Shown here: positions 34,027-40,002 of the stretch, piece after piece
Layout of the letters: each line of letters starts with the position of its first letter
Position numbering within the stretch: the stretch's first letter is position 1
Assembly (NCBI GenBank): GCA_020247395.1
Contig: JADCJC010000033.1
Span: 1-40,002 of the forward strand
From: Rhodocyclaceae bacterium
GTDB taxonomy: Bacteria; Pseudomonadota; Gammaproteobacteria; Burkholderiales; Usitatibacteraceae
Length of the DNA stretch: 40,002 nucleotides
Reading direction: 5' to 3'
Notes under the pieces: generated by a model
What the model saw: the letters and a program-made list of their open reading frames with translations, nothing else
What the model was told of the DNA's origin: nothing
Database searches by the model: none
Made by a program: the position numbers and the translations under genes

Positions 34027-34971
34027 TCAGCGGTGCTGTCCAAGAAACTCTCCAAGCAGGGCATTGACTAGTTCAGGCTGGTCCATCGCCGAGATGTGGC
34101 CACTGGCGGGAATCTCGACAAAGCTCGCACCGATGACGCGTTCAGCGGCCGCCTTAAGCGTCGGTACCGGGTAGAGCTGGTCGGCGGCACCGGCGACGAC
34201 CACTGTCGGCACCTTGATCTGTGGCAGCAGCGGCAGCACAGAGGTCCGCTCAAGCAATACCGAGCGACCGGCGATGGCCATGCCTTCGCGGTCGGGCGTC
34301 TTGAACGCGGCGACGAACGTGGCAAGTTCGTCGGGGTGGGAGTCGCGCCATGCCGCCGGAAAGAACGACCGGGCCACGCCGTTCGCGTACGTATCGCTGT
34401 GGCCGATCCAGCGCGCGCCCCAGACCACCATGCGCTCAGAGAAACCCGGCCCGTCGGCTCGCGTTTCGAACGGCGTGTTCATCAGCGCCAGAGCGCGCAG
34501 CTTTTGTGGGTGCCGTACAGCAAAGTGCACACCGACGATGCCGCCCCAAGAGGTACCGACCCATGCTACGTTTTGCACACCCAGTTGTTGCAGCACTTCG
34601 GCTGCCGCGTCGGCACAAGCCTCCATCGTGAACGGTCGTGTCGGTGCCTCGCTGCGACCGAAACCTGGCCCGTCAATCAGGATCAGTCGGTAGCGCCCGC
34701 GCAGCGCCTCCACCTGCGCGCGGTAAATCGACGAGTCAGCGAACACCGACGGCCAGAAAACCACGGCCGCGCCTGATTCGCCCGCCGTATGGACGGCAAG
34801 TCGACCGACTTGCGTGGGTACGAGTTGGGTCGTCATCGCTGTCGCCTCAATACTCGCCGCCGGCGCGGTAACCACGGCGGACTGCTGGGCCATCGCAGCA
34901 CCTTGTGTCAGCATGGCGGCCAAGCCCAGCGCGGCTAGGCGGCGCAAATTGATCAGTTGAAGTGTTCTCAT
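34027..34971 (-). CDS. Exported alpha/beta hydrolase
   Basis: A 314-residue alpha/beta hydrolase with a Sec signal peptide (residues 1-28, RRLAALGLAAMLTQGAAMA then QQS), so periplasmic. Nucleophile Ser141 in VGTSWGG; an Asp in AGAADQLYP and His292 in PASGHISAMD complete the triad. IDGPGFGRSEAP is a typical motif after strand 4. GGAG lies 8 bases before the ATG. It is the first gene of the long leftward catabolic series and is divergent from the LysR regulator, whose binding would be expected in the 179-base gap. Substrate unknown. Confidence 0.9.
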   Translation of the reverse strand: MRTLQLINLRRLAALGLAAMLTQGAAMAQQSAVVTAPAASIEATAMTTQLVPTQVGRLAVHTAGESGAAVVFWPSVFADSSIYRAQVEALRGRYRLILIDGPGFGRSEAPTRPFTMEACADAAAEVLQQLGVQNVAWVGTSWGGIVGVHFAVRHPQKLRALALMNTPFETRADGPGFSERMVVWGARWIGHSDTYANGVARSFFPAAWRDSHPDELATFVAAFKTPDREGMAIAGRSVLLERTSVLPLLPQIKVPTVVVAGAADQLYPVPTLKAAAERVIGASFVEIPASGHISAMDQPELVNALLGEFLGQHR

Positions 34972-35150
34972 CCATGGTGCTCCTCGAAGTCATGAGCCTT
35001 GATTTAATAGGTTCTCGGGGGGACAATAAAGACGCCGTAAATAACATCTTTGGTAACGAAAAGAATACAATCGCCGTTGCCGCGTGGACCGAACCAGTCT
35101 CGCTTTGACCGGGTGTTCCCCGGCAACAACACATCGGAGGAGCCAGTCAC

Positions 35151-36155
35151 ATGCCCCGCCTCGAACACCTCGCCGCGTTTGCCGAAGTCGCCCGCTCGCT
35201 CAGTTTCACTCGTGCCGCTGACGCGCTGTCGCTATCGCGACCGGCAGTCAGCAAGCGGATCAATGCGCTCGAGCTGGAGATTGGCACCGCCTTGTTGAAG
35301 CGCTCAACGCGACGCGTGGAATTGACCGACGCCGGAACCGCATTACTGTCGCACGTCGATCAGGCGGCCACCGAGATTGCGGCTGGCGTAGATGCCGCGC
35401 GTGCCGCCGTCGGCAGGCTCGCCGGACTGGTACGCATCAGTGTGCCGCCCTCGTACGGCAACACGGTCGTTCTGCCGAAGCTATTGGTTTTTCTGCGCCG
35501 CTATCCTGCGGTGCAGGTAGACGTAGAGCTGTCGGAACGTCCGATTGACCTGATTGCGGAGCGGTTCGACTTTGCGCTACGCATCACTGCGGCACCTCCG
35601 CCGCAGGCCAGCATGCGCCGGATCGCAGCGATCGGCTGGCGATTGGTTGCATCGCGCCGCTACCTGCAGTCGCATGGAACACCGCGCAGGCCCGCAGACC
35701 TGCGCGATCACCAAGTGCTGCTGCCCAGCGCCTATCGCGGACGCAGCGACTTTACGTTCAGCAATGGCCGAACCAGCGAGACCGTGCGCATCAATGCTGC
35801 CCTTTCCACGACATGGACTGATTCCATCGCCCGCTTAGTCGCAGCCGATGCCGGCATCGCGCTTCTGCCCGACTTTCTGCTGGCGACCGGCGCACTGCCG
35901 GTTGCGATCGATGCCGTGTTGCCCGATTGGCACCTTGAACGCGGCCCGGCCGACGAGTTGGTCGCACTGTTTCTGCCGGGCGGGCGTCTGCGCGTTGCCG
36001 CACGAGTGTTGCTGGATTTCCTGACCCCCTCGAGCGCAGCCCCGAGCCGCGCGAGCCGCAGGCCGCTATCGTCCGGCCATGGCTCACCGCAAGATATGCA
36101 AACCACGCGCAGCGAACCGCCAGATGCGACGCAACGTACGGCATCGAGTCAGTAA
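35151..36155 (+). CDS. LysR-type transcriptional regulator
   Basis: A 334-residue LysR regulator. The N-terminal winged helix-turn-helix is RLEHLAAFAEVARSLSFTRA and on to SRPAVSKRINALE, then a linker helix and the periplasmic-binding-like effector domain from about residue 90 (LVRISVPPSYGNTVVLPKLL). The last 35 residues are a Ser/Thr/Arg-rich tail beyond the normal domain end. GGAGGA stands 9 bases before the ATG. By the usual LysR rule it controls the divergent hydrolase gene and the leftward series after it. The AT-rich 35010-35085 part of the 179-base gap is the probable promoter/operator area, but no clear T-N11-A box can be singled out. It belongs to the group with RIxA-type effector domains (RFDFALRI). 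Confidence 0.92.
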   Translation: MPRLEHLAAFAEVARSLSFTRAADALSLSRPAVSKRINALELEIGTALLKRSTRRVELTDAGTALLSHVDQAATEIAAGVDAARAAVGRLAGLVRISVPPSYGNTVVLPKLLVFLRRYPAVQVDVELSERPIDLIAERFDFALRITAAPPPQASMRRIAAIGWRLVASRRYLQSHGTPRRPADLRDHQVLLPSAYRGRSDFTFSNGRTSETVRINAALSTTWTDSIARLVAADAGIALLPDFLLATGALPVAIDAVLPDWHLERGPADELVALFLPGGRLRVAARVLLDFLTPSSAAPSRASRRPLSSGHGSPQDMQTTRSEPPDATQRTASSQ

Positions 36156-36513
36156 AGTACCAATCCTGCCAAACCAACTTTATAGCGTGCACGTCTGGCA
36201 CTTGGCGACACACTGCCGCTCGCCTATTCGCGTTGCGTCAATACACGCTCTGGGCAGGCAAGCGAAGTTGCTGCCTTCAAAAAGCGTCGCCATGCCAATG
36301 CGGCGCTTCCAGCGAGGCCAGACGTCGCGGCGATGAGCGGGTCCCCGCAACCTTCGAGGAAAGCGGTGCCCATCGGCATCCCCCGAGTCTTGTCGGGACA
36401 TCGCATGCCGACCGACTGGAAAGGATTCGACCGCGTAGCCACGCCGTGCCCGCGCAGGCTCGAACAGCCGCAGATCCTCGAACGCCACGGGACACACGGC
36501 AACTCGTCGCAGG
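36156..36513. other. Gene-free stretch between the lysR gene and the redoxin gene
   Basis: These 358 bases stay open in several frames because of high GC, but no frame shows recognisable protein features or a ribosome site. No terminator is visible for either converging gene. A decayed gene is possible but not supported. Confidence 0.4.
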
Positions 36514-37077
36514 TCATGCGCCCACCGAGCACGCGCCGTCAGCGCAGGTGGTTGTGCCAGTCCGGTCGGCCGACGTCGACGAGTCATCTGACTTCGTGGC
36601 CGAAGGCGCTTCGGCCAGCAGCTGCCCGATAACCGCGCCCAGTTGAAGATCGTCAATCTGGCCGAAGTGGCTGAGTCGAACGCGACCCATTCGGTCGAAG
36701 ACCACCACGCTGGGCGTACCGCGCAGTTCGTAGGCACGCATGGTCAGCGGTATGGGGCTCGCTGAGTCGGCCTGGTCGATGCCGACGGGAAACGGAATCC
36801 GATACTCGTCCAGGAACACGCGCAGTGCCTGGGGGCCCATCACCTCGTGGTGCTCGAAGACGGTGTGTAGGCCGATCACCGCTACCCTGTCCTGCGGGAA
36901 GAGGCGGTGAATGCGTAGGGCCTGTGGCAAGCCGTGCGAAACGCAGCCCGGGCAGAGCATCTGAAAGGCGTGCAGCACCAAGACCCGGCCGTGAAGGCCC
37001 TCCAAGGTGACCGGCTTTGGCGAATTGAGCCACTGGCTGGCCTGCAGTGGCGGGGAGATTCTGGTGGAAGTGTTCAT
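36514..37077 (-). CDS. Redoxin (thioredoxin-fold, AhpC/TlpA-like) protein
   Basis: A 187-residue thioredoxin-fold protein, apparently cytoplasmic. HAFQMLCPGCVSHGLP contains Cys42-Pro-Gly-Cys45 at the active-site position, and GTPSVVVFDRMGRVRL carries the cis-Pro loop (TP) and following strand. FPVGIDQAD is common in TlpA/peroxiredoxin-like redoxins. The C terminus adds a short tail with Cys178 and Cys183 in CADGACSVGA, which may act as a resolving or metal site. It is the third gene of a leftward set after the AhpD-like and protoglobin genes, with a 73-base gap, so a thiol-redox role with them is likely. Disulfide reductase or peroxidase activity cannot be separated from sequence. Confidence 0.85.
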   Translation of the reverse strand: MNTSTRISPPLQASQWLNSPKPVTLEGLHGRVLVLHAFQMLCPGCVSHGLPQALRIHRLFPQDRVAVIGLHTVFEHHEVMGPQALRVFLDEYRIPFPVGIDQADSASPIPLTMRAYELRGTPSVVVFDRMGRVRLSHFGQIDDLQLGAVIGQLLAEAPSATKSDDSSTSADRTGTTTCADGACSVGA

Positions 37078-37150
37078 GATTCAGCTCGATGTTGGTAGCG
37101 CCCGGCGCGAGTGTGCGCCGGGCGGGTGGTGTTGCCTCTTCGATTGTTGT

Positions 37151-37696
37151 TCAGACGGCGCGGCGCAGCTTGACTGCGGGAAAGTCGACCGGCACGGCAA
37201 AAGCTACGTTGATGTAGTTTGTGAACAGATTCAAGGCCACATGAGCGAGTATCTCGACGATCTCTTCGTCGCCGTAACCGACCGCGCGCAACGCTTGTAC
37301 GTCGGCATCGCTTAGCTGGCCGCGATCGTCGACGAGCTTGAGCGCGAAGCGCAGTGCGGCCTGCGTCTTGGTATCCGCCGACTCGCCGGCTTGCGCGTTG
37401 CGCATCTCTTCTGCGCTGGCACCGGCCTTGCGGCCCAGTGCGGTGTGAGCCGACAAGCAGTACTCGCAGGCATTGCGATCAGCCACCGCCACGGCGATCT
37501 GTTCGCCGAGCTTCGGCGCGATGACGCCGCTGCCCAAGGCACCAAAGGCCGACCACATGCTTTTCAGCGCGGCTGGCGAATTGGCCACGGCGCGGAACAT
37601 GTTGGGCGTGGTGCCGAAGGCAGCATGGATGGAGTCGAGCAGCGCCTTACGGTCGGCAGTGGTGGCGTTGTGATCGATGAGGGGAATGCGGTTCAT
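37151..37696 (-). CDS. AhpD-like / carboxymuconolactone decarboxylase family protein
   Basis: A 181-residue all-helical protein of the carboxymuconolactone decarboxylase/AhpD superfamily. The redox motif is CEYCLSAH (Cys77, Cys80, His84), as in the AhpD and peroxidase-related proteins that carry thiol peroxidase or adaptor activity. RSP-type start: NATTADRKALLDSIHAAFG then PNMFRAVANSPAALKSM, usual for this family. It starts 63 bases after the protoglobin gene and is followed by the redoxin gene, which strongly suggests a shared peroxide/thiol function rather than aromatic catabolism. Confidence 0.9.
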   Translation of the reverse strand: MNRIPLIDHNATTADRKALLDSIHAAFGTTPNMFRAVANSPAALKSMWSAFGALGSGVIAPKLGEQIAVAVADRNACEYCLSAHTALGRKAGASAEEMRNAQAGESADTKTQAALRFALKLVDDRGQLSDADVQALRAVGYGDEEIVEILAHVALNLFTNYINVAFAVPVDFPAVKLRRAV

Positions 37697-37759
37697 AGCG
37701 ATTCTTTCACGTTTAGTTAAATGAAAAAATAATGAGTGAGGACGGTCGAAATCGAAGGC

Positions 37760-38431
37760 TCAAAACTCGCCGTCTTTGACGTACGGATGGCTCCATAGAA
37801 TGGTCTGCATCAATACCGACTTGACCCAAGCAGCGTGCATCTTTTCAACGTCGGCGGCCGAAGCACCCTTCTTGGCTAGGAACGGCTTGAGCGTAGTTGT
37901 CACAGGGATGGTCAGGGCCGAGAGGTAGCGGAAATTCACCAGCGGCACACTGTCTGCCTTGTCGGTCTTGTTCTTCTTGGGTTTGGTGTGGCGCAGCCCG
38001 ATTTCGTATTGGTAGTTCAGCCAGGCCTGGTCATAGTTCGCATCGGCCGTGTCGACGATCCACTGGCCGAAGCGCTTGCGTACTGCGTCCAAATAGGCAC
38101 CATCCGGTGCCCCGGTCTTGTTGTTCTTGAAGTACACGACCAACTCGGGGGTGGAGGCGACGAAACCGTACCAGACATCGAGTATGGCTTCGGTCTGGTC
38201 AGCCAGTATCGGTTTGCTCATGCGCAGGTAGCGGATGTCTTCGTCGCTCAGTAGCAGGGTCTTCTTCAGCGACTCCAGATCAGCCAGCGTGTATGGTGCC
38301 TTGGCCAGCGACTTCTGGCCCATCGTGTAGCCCGGAATGGCCGGTGCCGATTGCGCATTGACGTTCGGCACCACGACTGCAGCCAGCGCAGCGATTACGG
38401 TATTGGCGACAATTAAATTGTTGGGTTTCAT
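37760..38431 (-). CDS. Exported protoglobin-like haem protein
   Basis: A 223-residue protein. Residues 1-26 look like a Sec signal peptide (VIAALAAVVVPNVNA, then QSAP). The rest matches the protoglobin fold: TLADLESLKKTLLLSDEDI and RYLRMSKPILADQTEAILD at the start, and the proximal His148 in YQYEIGLRHTK, the position that binds haem iron in protoglobins. The C-terminal helices (LKPFLAKKGASAADVEKM) complete the domain. GAGGAG lies 5-6 bases before the ATG. No signalling domain is attached, so it is a lone globin. A periplasmic protoglobin is unusual, since known ones are cytosolic. First gene of the globin - AhpD-like - redoxin set; the AraC gene is divergent. Confidence 0.85.
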   Translation of the reverse strand: MKPNNLIVANTVIAALAAVVVPNVNAQSAPAIPGYTMGQKSLAKAPYTLADLESLKKTLLLSDEDIRYLRMSKPILADQTEAILDVWYGFVASTPELVVYFKNNKTGAPDGAYLDAVRKRFGQWIVDTADANYDQAWLNYQYEIGLRHTKPKKNKTDKADSVPLVNFRYLSALTIPVTTTLKPFLAKKGASAADVEKMHAAWVKSVLMQTILWSHPYVKDGEF

Positions 38432-38565
38432 GACTTCTCCTCAAGATGGTGGGTTGGCCCGGCACGCATGTGCCTCGGCTCGGGGAGAGAGTGTGCGACA
38501 AAAAGATGTATGATTGGAAACATATAGTCCATAAAATAATCCATTTCGTCCAGACGGATTCAATC

Positions 38566-39435
38566 ATGCCGCTTATTCCTACAGATCCAGTGGATCGCCT
38601 TACGGGACTACTCGAACGATTCCGCGTACAAGCTGATCTTTTCCATGCCGGCCCCCTGTGCGGCCTCACACACTTCGACGCTAAAGTTGGACGCGGCTTC
38701 CTGCATGTGTTGCGCCGAGGCGAGCTGGTGGTGACGCACCCGCCACACAGCGGTGCTCCTCGCAAGATCAAGGTCACAGAGCCCACGCTGTTGCTTTACC
38801 CGCGACCGCTGGAACACCAGTTTCACAACGCACCCGATGAAGGGTCGGACTTCGTGTGCGCCAGCGTTGACTTTGAAGGGGGCGTCCGACACCCAGTGGT
38901 AGCGGCGCTGCCGCCGGTGCTGGTGGTGCCATTACACGCGGTAGACGGCTTGGAACAAACACTGGCGCTCCTGTTCACAGAGACAGAGCGTGTGCGCTGC
39001 GGTCAACGCCTGTTGGCCAATCGCTTGTTCGAGGTGCTGCTACTACAGTTGCTGCGCTGGCTTCTAGACCACCCCGGTGCCGCCGGGATGACCAAGGGCC
39101 TCATCTACGGTCTGGCACATCCCAAGCTTGCCCGCGCACTGACGGCGATGCACGACAGGCCCGGGGCCGCATGGGCGCTCGAGCAAATGGCCCAGACCGC
39201 AGGGATGTCTCGCAGCGCCTTCGCAGCCGAATTCAAGTTGCAGCTTGGCATTAGTCCCGCCGAGTACCTGCTACGCTGGCGGGTGTCACTCGCGCAGTCA
39301 ATGCTGCTGGCGGGAAGTTCGATCAAGCTGGTAAGCGAAAAACTCGGCTATGCTAGTGCCGCGTCGTTCTCTCGGGCATTTGTTCAATCAGTTGGCGTAT
39401 CACCAAGAGGATGGCTACAAAGTCGCCGACTATAG
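38566..39435 (+). CDS. AraC-family transcriptional regulator
   Basis: A 289-residue regulator. The N-terminal half is a cupin-like sensor domain of the type found in AraC proteins for small-molecule stress (FLHVLRRGELVVTHPP, LLLYPRPLEHQF). The C-terminal 100 residues form the double helix-turn-helix: MAQTAGMSRSAFAAEFKLQL and the second motif IKLVSEKLGYASAASFSRAF. I chose the ATG at 38566 with GGA 8 bases upstream; the frame extends to an ATG at 38446 but that part overlaps the likely promoter. TTGGAA-N17-TAATCC (38513-38541) may be its promoter. It is divergent from the protoglobin set, which it probably regulates. No terminator is seen after it. Confidence 0.9.
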   Translation: MPLIPTDPVDRLTGLLERFRVQADLFHAGPLCGLTHFDAKVGRGFLHVLRRGELVVTHPPHSGAPRKIKVTEPTLLLYPRPLEHQFHNAPDEGSDFVCASVDFEGGVRHPVVAALPPVLVVPLHAVDGLEQTLALLFTETERVRCGQRLLANRLFEVLLLQLLRWLLDHPGAAGMTKGLIYGLAHPKLARALTAMHDRPGAAWALEQMAQTAGMSRSAFAAEFKLQLGISPAEYLLRWRVSLAQSMLLAGSSIKLVSEKLGYASAASFSRAFVQSVGVSPRGWLQSRRL

Positions 39436-39944
39436 GCTACTGTGTGTTTGTCTGTAACGTCTTGCCCTGGGGTTGTAAACCAAGTCGAGGGCAGATATAG
39501 CAATACGCAAGTCCGATGGCTCGGCCGTTGGGGGTTCAGAAAACCAAACTTCAGCAAGTGGGCCCTCTACAGGGCAGTCCGTGAAATGCAGGCTGGATTG
39601 TCTGGGGCCAGCTAGACGGCGGGCTACTGACAAGTCGAATTGCCCGCCCAGATCTGGGCCAGAGGTGCGAGGGAGTCGTTCGCAGCTTGACTGTTGCGGT
39701 TCCTGACGTCAGCCCCTACTCCACCCAGATCAGCCGCTGGACGGTAAAGCGCGATAATCGCCTTGGCTAATAGCGCAATTACTATCCTGACGCGACCCAA
39801 ATTTAGCCTAAACATTCGATAGATCACGCGCTGCGTCGAAGAAGGTTGCTTTGGAGCAATCGGAAAACCAATTTGGCTCCCTCCTCGTTCGCAGTGGATA
39901 CGGCCCGAATGCTCACTTTCCGGCGACTGCAGGGTGCCATGTTT

Positions 39945-39966
39945 ATTGATCCGGCAATTAAATATG
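39945..39966 (+). repeat. 22-base dispersed repeat, copy 2
   Basis: ATTGATCCGG then CAATTAAATATG, 20 of 22 bases identical to 19581-19602 read on the other strand. Lies about 510 bases after the AraC gene. Confidence 0.45.
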
Positions 39967-39979
39967 GTGAAAAAGTCCC

Positions 39980-40002
39980 CTGCTACCGCGCAGGCGGGAG
40001 CC
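39980..40002 (+). repeat. REP-like palindromic fragment at the window edge
   Basis: CTGCTACCGCGCAGGCGGG resembles a degenerate member of the extragenic palindrome class with core CCCGCGCAGGCGGG, common in beta- and gammaproteobacterial intergenic DNA. Cut by the window end, so the full unit cannot be seen. Confidence 0.35.

Larger units (their letters stand above)
39436..40002. other. Gene-free right end with repeat fragments
   Basis: No gene is supported in these 567 bases; the short open frames show no domain pattern and no ribosome sites. The last 60 bases hold two repeat fragments, listed separately. Confidence 0.5.

Noticed and set aside
34096-34776. 226-codon + strand frame opposite the exported hydrolase
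   Set aside because: Arg/His-rich shadow of a well-supported minus-strand gene with signal peptide and catalytic triad.
36180-36737. 185-codon minus-strand frame partly overlapping the redoxin gene
   Set aside because: Its right half lies over the redoxin coding region in another frame, and its left half has no recognisable features; high GC explains the lack of stops.
39430-39827. Two short minus-strand frames after the AraC gene
   Set aside because: 67 codons each, no ribosome site, no recognisable pattern; not enough to call genes.

Overview
The window looks like a chromosomal segment of a betaproteobacterium, probably Burkholderiales-like. The basis is the style of the DnaE and RimP/NusA proteins, a multi-subunit TonB system and Sec-exported TonB-dependent receptors; this is inference, not a database match. 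The left 28 kb has ordinary moderate-GC codon use. By eye, the stretch from about 28.5 to 38.4 kb is more GC-rich and has the look of accessory, catabolic DNA. No tRNA, rRNA, CRISPR array, complete insertion sequence or phage gene is visible.

Left edge (1-1.6 kb): the rimP-nusA translation/transcription operon runs leftward (nusA is cut by the window edge). Its leader seems to start with an extended -10 promoter and a hairpin placed directly at the transcript start.

TonB block (1.7-16.7 kb): three large TonB-dependent outer-membrane receptors stand in a row on the + strand, each with its own terminator. Each carries an upstream palindrome of the form TGTYGY-N6-GCAACA. They are followed by two tandem leftward paralogues that fuse TPR repeats to an aspartyl/asparaginyl beta-hydroxylase domain, and then by a rightward exbB-exbD1-exbD2-tonB operon. 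This block is the best candidate for an undescribed system: energised uptake of an unknown ligand plus a cytosolic 2-oxoglutarate/Fe(II) hydroxylase pair.

Housekeeping block (16.7-28.3 kb): cysC, thyA and folA overlap or nearly touch. A small membrane-protein gene follows, then leftward dnaE, two alpha/beta hydrolases, a wax ester synthase/diacylglycerol acyltransferase (neutral-lipid storage), tadA, a frameshifted small membrane-protein gene and a RidA-family gene.

Accessory block (28.5-39.4 kb): a leftward series encodes two exported alpha/beta hydrolases, a broken small membrane gene, an exported metallo-beta-lactamase-fold hydrolase (methyl-parathion-hydrolase-like), a DhaA-type haloalkane dehalogenase and two short-chain dehydrogenases around a small YciI/muconolactone-isomerase-like protein. 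A divergent LysR regulator heads the series. Next comes a second leftward set, an exported protoglobin-like protein, an AhpD-like protein and a redoxin, with a divergent AraC regulator. The last 570 bases hold no gene I can support, only repeat fragments.
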